Notes: a model not told the origin generated them from the sequence alone. A stretch of 44,651 nt of DNA from Candidatus Saccharimonadota bacterium (GCA_017406775.1 JAFQXV010000002.1:1-44651), one strand, 5' to 3'; positions 9,004 through 16,918 are shown, counted from the stretch's first letter. Translations and numbers: made by a program.

Positions 9004-10767
9004 TTATATCCTTGGTTTAATTTTATAATAATCGATTAGGTAGTTTGATACGGAATCAAATAAATTACTAGCAATACCGCCGTCTAGATATTGCCCCTCT
9101 CCCCACATTTTAACCATTATCACGTATTTTGGCAACTCCCCATCTGTGCTAACGTAGCCAATATACGTACCAACAGTCTCGCTCATGGTATCGTCATAGG
9201 CGCCATTTTTGATGACCTGTGCCGTACCAGATTTACCACCAACCGCGTAGCCAGGACGATCGATACCGGCTCTAGCCTTGTAATTACGGTTGTTGACTAG
9301 CATTTCGCGCATCATAGCGGACGTTTCGTCACTCAGGATTTTTTCTGACTCTGGTTTTTCGGAAGAATCGGAGGCGCTTTCTTTAACTATTTCCCCGTTT
9401 TCTAAGGTCCCCTCAACGATACTGGGCGTATGATAAGTGCCGCCGTTAACTACCGCAGAAAAAGCGGACGCTGTTTGAATCATGGTGATACCTAAGTTTT
9501 GACCAAAGGTCATATTGGCGTAAACCGAATCACGTCCCCAGCCTTCATTGGGATCTGGAATAAAGCCTTCCGCCTCAATTAGCTCAATTCCAGTAGCTTG
9601 CCCCAAACGGAACTTATTATAATAATAGTCGTATAGTTTTTCCCTGCCGGCTTGAGTAATGGAGCTTGGATCACCGCCCAACAATTTGAGCGCATAGATA
9701 GAGCCAGTATTAAGCGACCAGTACAAGGCTGTTTTCATACTGATAGCGCCATAAAGCATACTACGCTGTTCGGCGTTTTGAATTTTCCAGCCATCTATAA
9801 TTTCGTATCCTTGATTAAAATAAGTAGTTTCTGGAGTCATTAAGCCTTCGTTAATGGCGGCTGAAAAAGCAAAATTTTTACAAACTGAAGCTGGCTCGTA
9901 TGGCACTTCTGTAGTGTAGTTAATATAAGCTGAGGCGTCGGTTACGTCACCATAGTTATCAGGGTGATAATTTGGTAAATTTGCCATCGCGACGACTTTA
10001 CCATCGTTTGGATTCATAATTAAAACGGAGGCATTGGTGGCCGCAGTTTGATTAATGGCGTCAACCGCAAGTTCTTCTATGCCCTTCTCCAGGCTACGGT
10101 CTACCGAGAGCACTACATTTTTGCCATCTTCGGCAGGAATTTTAATATTATCGTTGCCAATCGATAAAGCTACTTTGTTAACGTCTGCCGTAGTCTTTAA
10201 GAGGCCTTCCTTGCCCGATAATAGCTGATTAAGCGAGCCTTCTACGCCATACTGCCCTAAGCCATCAGAATTTACAAAGCCCACTAAGCCTGAAGCCAAA
10301 TCTCCTTCTGGGTAAACACGTTGGTTGGTTTTTTTGAGCCATACTGCCGATGCGCCTGAGTTAGCAATTTCCTCTGCCGTAGCGCGAGGAACGTTTTTGG
10401 CTACAATAGCATAACGAAGCCCTTCTTTACTATAAATATCATTAATATCAGCGACCACGTAATCTTTGGCATATTTATCAATAACGTCTTCGATGACGGA
10501 TTTTTCGGTGACGGCTGGATCAATAATGATTTGATAGGTAGTTTGATTTAACACCACCGCAACTGGGTCACCTTTATCCATCATGTATATTTCGCCTCTT
10601 TTAGGCGTAATTGTTTCCAAAATAGTGTGTTGTTCGTCGGCTTTGGCCACCCAATTACTATGTTCTATGATTTGGATAAAAAATAGCCGCACTATAATAA
10701 TAGCTAGCGCAGCTAAAACAATATTTCTTAAAATATCAAAACGAACTGAGATATTATTCTGCGACAT
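9004..10767 (-). CDS. ftsI: Penicillin-binding protein 2/3-type transpeptidase FtsI
   Basis: A class B penicillin-binding protein of 587 residues: one N-terminal membrane anchor (about 13-32), a dimerisation domain, then the transpeptidase with the active serine in SVCK (294-297), the SLN triad (351-353) and KSGTAQ near residue 513. Cys replaces the common residue before the Lys of the SxxK box, which is allowed. It cross-links septal peptidoglycan with FtsW. The start overlaps the end of the FtsL-like gene by 14 bases, so coupling is likely. Confidence 0.92.
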   Translation of the reverse strand: MSQNNISVRFDILRNIVLAALAIIIVRLFFIQIIEHSNWVAKADEQHTILETITPKRGEIYMMDKGDPVAVVLNQTTYQIIIDPAVTEKSVIEDVIDKYAKDYVVADINDIYSKEGLRYAIVAKNVPRATAEEIANSGASAVWLKKTNQRVYPEGDLASGLVGFVNSDGLGQYGVEGSLNQLLSGKEGLLKTTADVNKVALSIGNDNIKIPAEDGKNVVLSVDRSLEKGIEELAVDAINQTAATNASVLIMNPNDGKVVAMANLPNYHPDNYGDVTDASAYINYTTEVPYEPASVCKNFAFSAAINEGLMTPETTYFNQGYEIIDGWKIQNAEQRSMLYGAISMKTALYWSLNTGSIYALKLLGGDPSSITQAGREKLYDYYYNKFRLGQATGIELIEAEGFIPDPNEGWGRDSVYANMTFGQNLGITMIQTASAFSAVVNGGTYHTPSIVEGTLENGEIVKESASDSSEKPESEKILSDETSAMMREMLVNNRNYKARAGIDRPGYAVGGKSGTAQVIKNGAYDDTMSETVGTYIGYVSTDGELPKYVIMVKMWGEGQYLDGGIASNLFDSVSNYLIDYYKIKPRI

Positions 10768-11101
10768 ACCCAGTTACCGTCGCGTTTTCCATAGCCGCAG
10801 CGACAGTACTGTTCTTGGCTGTAGCGACAGAGGTGAGACGCGCCTTTTCTACTGAAAGATCTTCTAATTTTGCGGTCATTTCGGTGATTTCTGATTCAAC
10901 AGATGATAATTCATAATCAAAACTTGTAGCTTTAGTGCCTTCGGCAACATAAATTAAGGCAAAAATTAAAGTAAGCATACCGATAATGATAATTTGAGAG
11001 ATGGAGCCTAAACTCCTCTTGGTGTGACGAATGGTATTACGATTACGAGCAAAGCTGTTGCCGACAACTTCTCGCCTGGTTACGTAGGTTTGACTTATCA
11101 T
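10754..11101 (-). CDS. ftsL: FtsL-like division protein
   Basis: A 115-residue bitopic protein: basic N-terminus (1-33), one membrane helix (about 35-53, ISQIIIIGMLTLIFALIYV), then a heptad-rich coiled-coil (about 62-90) and a short tail. Size, topology and position between rsmH and ftsI are those of FtsL, which pairs with an FtsB/DivIC partner and activates FtsWI. The sequence itself is poorly conserved in this family, so the call is mostly topological and contextual. The structured region at 11161-11317 lies in its leader. Confidence 0.7.
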   Translation of the reverse strand: MISQTYVTRREVVGNSFARNRNTIRHTKRSLGSISQIIIIGMLTLIFALIYVAEGTKATSFDYELSSVESEITEMTAKLEDLSVEKARLTSVATAKNSTVAAAMENATVTGYVAE

Positions 11102-11160
11102 TATGGTTTTTATCCTCGCTATATGTTTATTTTTGTTTTTTATTGTTTCCTTTTCTTAGT

Positions 11161-11317
11161 CCGGGGTCTTTTATGGGCAGAGCTATAAGTAACCCATAAA
11201 AGTTTGCCCCGGGAAGGTCATACACTCCACACTCTCCGTGTGAACTCTAAATTGGTGGACCTTTTTGGGTCCATGTCACTTAGTCCCGAAATCTTGGGCG
11301 AGTTGCCCCGCCCAAGA
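11161..11317 (-). ncRNA. Unidentified multi-hairpin RNA or leader between rsmH and ftsL
   Basis: Four strong stem-loops lie in 157 bases. They are TCTTGGGCG/CGCCCAAGA (11292-11300 with 11309-11317), TGGACC/GGTCCA (11256-11261 with 11268-11273), CACAC/GTGTG (11228-11232 with 11238-11242), and a two-part stem CCGGGG/CCCCGG (11161-11166 with 11207-11212) enclosing TTTTATGGG/CCCATAAAA. The motif GGACTAAG or GGGACTAAG follows the first and the last hairpin. No T-run follows, so it is not a simple terminator. It could be a cis-regulatory leader of the division operon or a processed RNA. It matches no RNA family I can recall. Confidence 0.5.
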
Positions 11318-11326
11318 GAAGAAGAC

Positions 11327-11392
11327 TTAGCGGAAATGAACTTTAACTTTTTGTGCACGAGATTTGTTCGCGACTAAAATTTGCTTTGGCAT
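11327..11392 (-). CDS. Short basic peptide (21 aa) with strong ribosome binding site
   Basis: ATG at 11392 is preceded by AAGGAGG at 5-base spacing, the best Shine-Dalgarno site of the cluster. The peptide begins MPKQILVANKSRAQ, has 6 Lys/Arg in 21 residues and ends VKVHFR at a TAA. It lies 32 bases after the rsmH stop and 10 bases before the first stem of the structured RNA. It could be a leader peptide that controls ftsL, or a tiny structural protein. No family is recognised. Confidence 0.5.
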   Translation of the reverse strand: MPKQILVANKSRAQKVKVHFR

Positions 11393-11423
11393 ATTTGCCT
11401 CCTTTTTATGTTTTTATTTTTGA

Positions 11424-12299
11424 TCAATCCTTTGAAGCTACGCGAAGCTTAGCGCTGCGAGCTCGCGGGTTGATGCCTAACTCCGATTTTTCCGCAGTGA
11501 TAGGTTTTTTGGTGATAATTTTTAGTTCTGATTCTTCCCCATAGCTGGATGCTTCCTTAAAATAGTTCTTAACTAACCTGTCCTCTAAACTATGAAAAGT
11601 GATTAATCCAAGGCGTCCATGATGATTCAATAACTTAGGTAAAAGTGGCAACGTCTTTTCTATCTGACCCAATTCGTCGTTCACGGCTATCCTTATCGCC
11701 TGGAAAATGGTGGTGGCCGGATGAATTCTGTAGTAGCCATGAAGCCTGTTCCTAATCAAGTCGGCCAATTCTAAAGTAGTATGAATCGGGCGATGATGGA
11801 CAATGATTCTGGCTAGAATACTGGCTCTACCCGGGCTTTCTTCGCCATATTTTACCAAAATATCTGTTAGTTCACGTTCACTATATTTATTTACGATGTC
11901 TGCTGCTGTGATTTTTTGCCTTTGATCCATTCTCATATCTAATGGCGCATCATATTTAAATGAAAAGCCCCGCTCTCCATTGTCTAGCTGCGGAGAAGAA
12001 ACTCCAAAATCTGCTAGTATCATATCAAAAGTCTTTCCACACTCGATAAGCTGTAGCACCGCACCGTAAAAATCCATGTGTAAGATTTCGATCTCTAACG
12101 GGAATTTGCGTTTTAAATAATCTATAGCAAATTGGTCACGATCGACTAAACATGAACCCTTAAACTGCTGTGTTACATCCAAAATCCTGCTAGCATGTCC
12201 TCCGTAACCGGCGGTTAAATCTAGATACCTTTCCCCGGGATGCGGATCCATAGTCGCTAGGACTTCTGATAATAACACTGGGATATGTAGTTTCTCCAT
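11424..12299 (-). CDS. rsmH: 16S rRNA (cytosine1402-N4)-methyltransferase RsmH (MraW)
   Basis: Methylates C1402 of 16S rRNA with S-adenosylmethionine. Motifs: HIPVLLSEVL at the N-terminus, DLTAGYGGHA (SAM binding), ILADFGVSSPQLDNGERGFSF, and HSLEDRLVKNYFK near the C-terminus. The frame is open to 12395, but the first 32 codons do not resemble the family and a TATAAT at 12306-12311 lies 6 bases before the ATG at 12299, which gives the expected RsmH N-terminus at 291 residues. It is the first gene of the division cluster and is predicted to be leaderless. Confidence 0.93.
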   Translation of the reverse strand: MEKLHIPVLLSEVLATMDPHPGERYLDLTAGYGGHASRILDVTQQFKGSCLVDRDQFAIDYLKRKFPLEIEILHMDFYGAVLQLIECGKTFDMILADFGVSSPQLDNGERGFSFKYDAPLDMRMDQRQKITAADIVNKYSERELTDILVKYGEESPGRASILARIIVHHRPIHTTLELADLIRNRLHGYYRIHPATTIFQAIRIAVNDELGQIEKTLPLLPKLLNHHGRLGLITFHSLEDRLVKNYFKEASSYGEESELKIITKKPITAEKSELGINPRARSAKLRVASKD

Positions 12300-12305
12300 G
12301 TTATT

Positions 12306-12311
12306 ATTATA
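12306..12311 (-). promoter_or_regulatory. -10 element of the rsmH-ftsL-murG cluster
   Basis: TATAAT on the minus strand, 6 bases before the rsmH ATG. The start point coincides with the A of the ATG, so a leaderless transcript is predicted. No good -35 is visible. Confidence 0.6.
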
Positions 12312-12360
12312 CATCGTTTGAGACCAGCCAACTAGAAACTTCAGCGGTTTTGTTTTTGAT

Positions 12361-12388
12361 TTGATTTTTGTTTGATTCACAATATAAT
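12361..12388 (+). promoter_or_regulatory. Sigma-70 promoter, TTGATT-N16-TATAAT
   Basis: Divergent from the rsmH promoter. It would start a transcript near 12395, where no ORF begins, pointing to the possible RNA gene that follows. Confidence 0.5.
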
Positions 12389-12394
12389 CCACCA

Positions 12395-12588
12395 CGATTT
12401 ACCAGCGCGAAGCTAATCTTATATCGCAGCCGTTGAGAGACTTATTGTGTATTGGTTTTAGACCATTATAGAGTTTTATTGGGAGGTGTGTGTTAAAGGA
12501 AGGAGCGCACGATTGTTTTGACGCATCTCGCTAAATATTTAATGCGCGCCGAAACTCCTAGTTGGCCGATCTCAAACTGTTTTTTTTA
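12395..12588 (+). ncRNA. Possible non-coding RNA of about 190 bases
   Basis: The segment runs from a good promoter to an eight-T run (12580-12587) after CTCAAACTG. It has no ORF and is richer in GC than its flanks. Possible pairings: GTTGAGA (12432-12438) with TCTCAAAC (12570-12577, one bulge), GTGTGT with GCGCAC in the middle, and GCGCA with TGCGC. It has the size and promoter-to-U-run layout of 6S-like RNAs, but I see no diagnostic motif of 6S, RNase P, tmRNA or SRP RNA. Confidence 0.35.
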
Positions 12589-12849
12589 ATGTACGACTTT
12601 TTGTTTAGCGTTTTTGTATGAATTGTTCGCTGATTTAAGTTTATTATAATTTTGCACAAAATGCAAGAGCTTTTTTAGACTTTTTTAATAGTTATGTTTT
12701 GCACCACTGTGGAAAACTTCCCTGTTATTTTCCCGAACAAAATTAGTTGATTTTATTAATTCTTTATGTTTTAAAATCCGAACAAACAGATGTGGAGCTG
12801 CTGGTTTTTGGTTTAACTTTTTTCCCTTCTTGATTTTTAACGTAATTTG
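12589..12849. other. AT-rich intergenic region
   Basis: No gene is seen. It holds a possible + promoter (TTGTTC-N16-TATAAT, 12623-12650) directly followed by a 5-bp stem TTGCA/TGCAA and a T-run (12652-12676), a TGTGGAAAA motif at about 12709, and two CCGAAC motifs (12732 and 12778) like those near 4900. Confidence 0.3.
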
Positions 12850-12893
12850 TGCTATAATATAAGTATGTGGTCGTGCCATTCGGGCAGACCAAG
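12850..12893 (+). promoter_or_regulatory. Promoter and 5' stem-loop of the small GC-rich gene
   Basis: Extended -10 TGCTATAAT (12850-12858). The leader then folds into TGGTC-TGCC / GGCA-GACCA (about 12868-12891, one bulged G), followed by AAGGAGG. A stable 5' stem plus a strong ribosome site suggests a highly expressed mRNA. Confidence 0.6.
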
Positions 12894-12910
12894 AACCTCA
12901 AGGAGGAAAA

Positions 12911-13201
12911 ATGGCACTTGTTAAGAAGCTCGCCGACCTGCCGATCGCCCTCATTGGGCCGCTGTTCGTGGCCATCAACCCCGCGGGGGCCTGTGAGTTC
13001 TTCTCGGAGGACCCGTGGAACTTCAACAATATGGAGGGCTGCATCGTCACTTCCTTCAGCCCATTCAAGCTTAACCAGCTTGAGGGCTGGAGGATGGTCA
13101 GGAAGTCCAACGGTGAGCCAGTTTTCTTGACTAACAAACACCAGTCCTCTGGGCTTTACTACGAGATAATCGTACGTAAGCCCAGTGGTGACCCCTGGTA
13201 A
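12911..13201 (+). CDS. Small GC-rich gene, function unknown
   Basis: A 96-residue protein starting MALVKKLADLPIALIGPLFV, with a hydrophobic N-terminal third (about 8-24) and a C-terminal part rich in aromatic and charged residues (GLYYEIIVRKPSGDPW). The hydrophobic stretch is short and interrupted by Pro, so a membrane or signal role is uncertain. Codons end mostly in G or C, unlike its AT-rich neighbours, which suggests recent acquisition or strong codon selection. It is a self-contained unit: own promoter, leader stem-loop, AAGGAGG 5 bases before the ATG, and a terminator 12 bases after the stop. I do not recognise the family. The gene at 40790-41176 has a similar style. Confidence 0.7.
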   Translation: MALVKKLADLPIALIGPLFVAINPAGACEFFSEDPWNFNNMEGCIVTSFSPFKLNQLEGWRMVRKSNGEPVFLTNKHQSSGLYYEIIVRKPSGDPW

Positions 13202-13212
13202 CCTCCTAAAAA

Positions 13213-13236
13213 GCCCCTGGTCATTTGACTGGGGGC
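13213..13236 (+). terminator. Intrinsic terminator after the small GC-rich gene
   Basis: GCCCC pairs with GGGGC and GGTC with GACT around an ATTT loop, followed by AATAATTTTGTTTTTG. Confidence 0.65.
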
Positions 13237-13285
13237 AATAATTTTGTTTTTGTGTTATAATGAAAAAAATAAGTGGAGATAAACT

Positions 13286-14263
13286 ATGGAAAATCAAGAA
13301 TTCGACGTATTCCTGTGGGCAAATGAGATTGATGAGGTTAAGAATAACGTATCGGCAGAACTGTTTTTGTTTAACAAGAATTATACGCCATATAAAATTA
13401 AATACTCCGATAAACTAGCTGGCGCCGTAAAGTCAATGTTTATGCAGGAAGCTGTACACTATATTATTGAGGAAGCAGATAAGGGGCTAGAATGTCGTGA
13501 ATATGAGAAGGCCGATGGCGAAGACAAGGTAATTTATCGCACTTCTATTGACAAAGTTGGGCGTGCCGAAACCCTAATCCACCTGATTGAGAATGAGTAT
13601 AAAGACATAGATTATTTCTCGGAAAACGAGTATGATTTTAAAAAAGTTAAAGGGATTATTGCTAAATTTACCTATCCGGGCGAAGAAGGCATGAAGACTT
13701 TTTACATTGCTAAAATTTTGCCAGCTTCTTCGGCACTTAAAGGGGCTACTTCTTGGGAGATTAACGGAGAAAGCTTTGAACCGTTTTCTGCCGAAATTGC
13801 GCTAAAGATGCCTGAGGATAACCAGGTAGCAATTGTGGATGGTAATATTATTGTGTTTAACCAGGCCAAATTCGAGAATCTATTCCAATATGACTACGAA
13901 TCTCAAGTAATTGCTGAGGCTAAGGCTAAAGAAATTACTGATAAGTATAAGTTGTCCTTTGCGGAAGGTTTAACGCTTGATTCCCTACTCGCCGACAAGA
14001 AACCAATTCTTAAAAAAGTGCAGGCAATGGATATCGCTGAAGAAATGCCGCAAGACAAGCTGTTAGATTATGCAGACGAAATGCAACTTGAACTAATGAC
14101 TGACGATGATGGCTCAATTATCATTATGGACGATAAAGATTTAACGATGTTCGTGAATCTTCTAAACGAGGATTATTATGTTTCGCCGGTAAATGGTAGG
14201 CGTTACGAAATTAAGAGTAAAAAATTACTCGGTGAACCAGACGGCGAGCCGCCGAGAGGTTAA
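13286..14263 (+). CDS. KwaB-like (DUF4868) protein, possible anti-phage factor
   Basis: A soluble acidic protein of 325 residues. Its C-terminal end (LTMFVNLLNEDYYVSPVNGR, then YEIKSKKLL) has the LLNDDYL...Y...SK pattern I associate with DUF4868, the family of KwaB from the two-gene Kiwa defence system. Kiwa pairs KwaB, a DNA-binding cytoplasmic effector, with the membrane sensor KwaA. No KwaA-like four-helix membrane gene is adjacent, so it is either an orphan or works with something else. Promoter TGTTATAAT at 13253-13261, then GGAG 7 bases before the ATG. The family call is from memory of the C-terminal pattern only. Confidence 0.55.
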   Translation: MENQEFDVFLWANEIDEVKNNVSAELFLFNKNYTPYKIKYSDKLAGAVKSMFMQEAVHYIIEEADKGLECREYEKADGEDKVIYRTSIDKVGRAETLIHLIENEYKDIDYFSENEYDFKKVKGIIAKFTYPGEEGMKTFYIAKILPASSALKGATSWEINGESFEPFSAEIALKMPEDNQVAIVDGNIIVFNQAKFENLFQYDYESQVIAEAKAKEITDKYKLSFAEGLTLDSLLADKKPILKKVQAMDIAEEMPQDKLLDYADEMQLELMTDDDGSIIIMDDKDLTMFVNLLNEDYYVSPVNGRRYEIKSKKLLGEPDGEPPRG

Positions 14264-14268
14264 TTAGA

Positions 14269-14421
14269 TTAGGCCGTAGGGGCTTTAACTACCTTCGCTC
14301 GCGCTAGGATCAAAAAAGAATTTCAGGCAAGGCTGCGTCGGAATTACCAGTTCCGTACTCGCCTTGTGAAATTCTTTTTTGATCTGGCTCGCTCAATGTA
14401 GTTAAAGCCCTTACGGCCTAA
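14269..14421. terminator. Very long stem-loop between convergent genes
   Basis: Outer arms of 24 bases (14269-14292 and 14398-14421) match with a single G-T pair. Inner arms (14308-14333 and 14361-14384) carry GATCAAAAAAGAATTTC against GAAATTCTTTTTTGATC, and the tip is GGAA/TTCC (14340-14354). It fills the gap between the KwaB-like gene and the CYTH gene, whose stops face each other, so it can serve as a terminator in both directions. It is several times larger than needed for that. Confidence 0.65.
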
Positions 14422-14463
14422 TTAATTTCTTGGATTTTCGTCTTATCTACACGGTGTTACAAA

Positions 14464-14994
14464 TTACATTTCAAAGTAAGTATTTTCTATAAAACTAGAT
14501 TCACCAAGGGTCTTAAAAGTATTTTTTAAGTCGGTTTTGGCTTCGATGATGGAATCTTCTGGGGTTAAACTAGTTTCTATCTTAGCGTAATAACCTGGGA
14601 GTTTTTCAACTTTGTCTAGATAGATGTAGGTGTTTTCTCCCATATCTAGGCTCTGGCGGCGGCGGGAAACCTCCGCGATTGGTCTAAAGCCAAGCTGTAA
14701 GATTACGTTTACCATAGTTTCGTAATCTTTGACTACGGTTTCTTCGACAATGTCTACACCAGAATCCTCTATATGGCGCTTCAAGATAAAGACATATTTA
14801 GCGGGCTTATCTACGGCCTTCATTTCCGTACGCATAATGAGACGTGGATAATTGGAGTTTTTCTTGTACTCACGCGGAACGTAAATTCTGTCGTGTTGCC
14901 AAATAATATCGGAAAAATTTAGCTCAATATCGGAAAGTTTTTGTTCAAAGGTCTCCTTAGAAGAGAGTCTGCACTTAACAATCACTTTTTTCAT
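14464..14994 (-). CDS. CYTH-domain protein (class IV adenylate cyclase / ThTPase fold)
   Basis: A 176-residue protein with the CYTH pattern of alternating charged strands: RLIMRTEM, AKYVFILKRHIED, ETVVKDYETMVNVILQLGF, then VSRRRQSLD, YIYLDKVEKLPGYYAKIET. Family members hydrolyse or cyclise triphosphates such as thiamine triphosphate, ATP or tripolyphosphate inside a beta barrel. The N-terminal ExExK signature is replaced by KVIVKCRL, so the metal site is altered and activity is uncertain. TGATATAAT lies in the end of recJ with TATAAT 6 bases before the ATG, so the gene has its own predicted leaderless promoter. Confidence 0.75.
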   Translation of the reverse strand: MKKVIVKCRLSSKETFEQKLSDIELNFSDIIWQHDRIYVPREYKKNSNYPRLIMRTEMKAVDKPAKYVFILKRHIEDSGVDIVEETVVKDYETMVNVILQLGFRPIAEVSRRRQSLDMGENTYIYLDKVEKLPGYYAKIETSLTPEDSIIEAKTDLKNTFKTLGESSFIENTYFEM

Positions 14995-15001
14995 AGGGAA
15001 A

Positions 15002-16624
15002 TTATATCATATCTATGTCAACAATGCGAGCCTCAACCGAACGGACGCCGTTAAAATCATTTTCAACTAGTTTGACTAGCGGCTCAATATGGTCGTAACC
15101 TGGATCTAAATTTAGCCAACTTTCGGGTGCATAAAAAGCTACCAGCTTGAGAGGCTTACCAGAACGATCTTTAAGATCAACTCTCAAATGCTTGCCCTCT
15201 GCACCCATACTGCGGATTTCACGTATAGAGACATTTTTAAGTCGAAAAATTGGTTCTTCGTTCCCTGGACCAAATGGCTCAAGTAGCTTTAAGTCTTGCA
15301 AAAAATCCAGAGTAAAATCGGAAAAATCATCTACTTCTAAATCTGGGTGGTTGACTAGGAATTTAGACTGATCGCCTAAATTTAGGTTTTTATAGTAATC
15401 ATTGAGTTTTTCTGTAAAAAGTTGCAGATTGGCCTTTTTTACCCGAACTCCGGCGGCACCAGCGTGACCGCCGCCGCTAACGATAGAATCACCAACGTTA
15501 GCGAGTGCGGACGCCAGATTGAATTCGCCAAAACTGCGCCCAGAGCCTTTAAGGACATCGCCGGTAGTCTCTGTTAATACAAAGGCTGGGCGCTTATAGG
15601 TCTCTAGCAGACGCCCTGCCACGATGCCAATAATTCCCTCATGCCAATTGCCGCTTTCTACGATTACTGGACTTTTTGAGACGCCGCGTTTTTCTATTTC
15701 TTTGACGGCGGTCAGCTGTTCGGCTTTGCGCTTTTTGTTTAGTTCCTCTAGGCGCGAAGCCAGACTCGCGGCCTCTGAAGCTGAATCAGTCCTAAGCAAA
15801 TTAAGGGCAATTTCAGCACTTTCCAAACGTCCAGCCGCATTGATTCTGGGGCCAATCTGAAATCCGATACTCTCTGAATTTAGCTTATTTACTCCGGCGT
15901 TTTTCATGAGCTCCCTTAACCCTCGGCGACGAGTTTTTTCTAAGACTTTAATCCCGTAATAGCCCAAAATGCGGTTTTCTCCCGTAATAGGCATACTGTC
16001 ACACATTGTGCCGATTAGCACCAAATCCAACAACCATTTCTCCTGTCCTTCCTTGATGAGGCCCTCTTGAACCAAAGCTGAGGCAACCTTAAAAGCCACT
16101 CCTACTCCGGCTAAATCGCGTAACTCTGGAGATATTTGGCAGTCTTTACGCTTAGGATTAACGATAGCTACGGCTTTCGGTAACTCCACGTCTGTCTCAT
16201 GGTGGTCAGTAACAACCGAATCAATATTTAATTCATTTAATGAGTTGATAATCTTGTGATTGCGCGACCCGCAATCTACGGTGATAATTAGGCTAGCACC
16301 TTGTTTTTTGGCACGCTCGACTAGCCTTGGGCTCATTCCGTAACCATCGGCAAAACGATCTGGCAGCATAATATCTAAATTACTGGGGGCAGCACCGGCC
16401 AATTTAAGGGCTTGCTCCATCAAAGTACTAGCGGTAACACCATCAGCGTCGTAATCGCCATAGATTAAGATTTTTTCGTGACCTTTGATAGCTTTTTTGA
16501 TTCGCTCTACAGCTTTCTTCATGTCTGGCATATCGAATGGATCAGAGAGATCTTCGTACTTAGGATGCAAAAAATCAGGGGACAAATTACGCGCTTTTAA
16601 TAGACGAATAAAAAGTTTATTCAT
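15002..16624 (-). CDS. recJ: Single-stranded-DNA-specific exonuclease RecJ
   Basis: A 5'-3' ssDNA exonuclease for recombination and repair. DHH-family motifs: YGDYDADG (55-62), TVDCGSRNH, TDHHE (139-143), then the DHHA1 part with GNWHEGIIGIVAGRL and SGGGHAGAAGV, and an OB-like C-terminus (LLEPFGPGNEEPIF). Its 540 residues are close to the usual length. It follows the winged-helix gene by 3 bases and is divergent from priA, which lies beyond that gene; a repair and restart neighbourhood is suggested. Confidence 0.93.
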   Translation of the reverse strand: MNKLFIRLLKARNLSPDFLHPKYEDLSDPFDMPDMKKAVERIKKAIKGHEKILIYGDYDADGVTASTLMEQALKLAGAAPSNLDIMLPDRFADGYGMSPRLVERAKKQGASLIITVDCGSRNHKIINSLNELNIDSVVTDHHETDVELPKAVAIVNPKRKDCQISPELRDLAGVGVAFKVASALVQEGLIKEGQEKWLLDLVLIGTMCDSMPITGENRILGYYGIKVLEKTRRRGLRELMKNAGVNKLNSESIGFQIGPRINAAGRLESAEIALNLLRTDSASEAASLASRLEELNKKRKAEQLTAVKEIEKRGVSKSPVIVESGNWHEGIIGIVAGRLLETYKRPAFVLTETTGDVLKGSGRSFGEFNLASALANVGDSIVSGGGHAGAAGVRVKKANLQLFTEKLNDYYKNLNLGDQSKFLVNHPDLEVDDFSDFTLDFLQDLKLLEPFGPGNEEPIFRLKNVSIREIRSMGAEGKHLRVDLKDRSGKPLKLVAFYAPESWLNLDPGYDHIEPLVKLVENDFNGVRSVEARIVDIDMI

Positions 16625-16627
16625 GAT

Positions 16628-16918
16628 TTAACCGATGGTTTTACTAGGTTTATTTCCCTTTTGGCTCTTAATTACGATGCTTTGAAGCTCTTTTAGAATT
16701 GGGAATTGTTTGTTGGTTTGATAAATTTTAGTCTTGCCCTTTTTGGTAACGATTAAGAATTTACCATTCACCATGCGATTTAATTCCCTTTGGATATTGC
16801 CTGGATCCTCTTTAATAAGTTTAGCTAACGCCCTAACGTGAGTTTTAAAATCCGGATATTTAGCAAAAACTACAATTATTTTACGGCGCACCCGAGAAGT
16901 CACAAATATATCTAACAT
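16628..16918 (-). CDS. Winged-helix DNA-binding protein
   Basis: A 96-residue protein with the compact winged-helix pattern: VTSRVRRKIIVVFAKYP, then ALAKLIKEDPGNIQRELNRM as helix-turn-helix and FLIVTKKGKTKIYQTN as the wing, like ArsR/MarR-type or archaeal regulators. It probably represses or activates a promoter, possibly its own. It heads a recJ operon from TGCTATAAT (16943-16951), with GAGG 4 bases before the ATG, and faces away from priA, so it could regulate both. Confidence 0.7.
   Translation of the reverse strand: MLDIFVTSRVRRKIIVVFAKYPDFKTHVRALAKLIKEDPGNIQRELNRMVNGKFLIVTKKGKTKIYQTNKQFPILKELQSIVIKSQKGNKPSKTIG

Noticed and set aside
11161-11317. tmRNA, RNase P, SRP or known riboswitch
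   Set aside because: None of the diagnostic motifs (tRNA-like ends, GAGGAAAGUCC, GGAAGCAGC, TPP or cobalamin boxes) can be found.
12764-13297. A 177-codon minus-strand frame opposite the small GC-rich gene
   Set aside because: It is a GC-driven shadow. The + strand frame has promoter, ribosome site and terminator; the minus frame has none.
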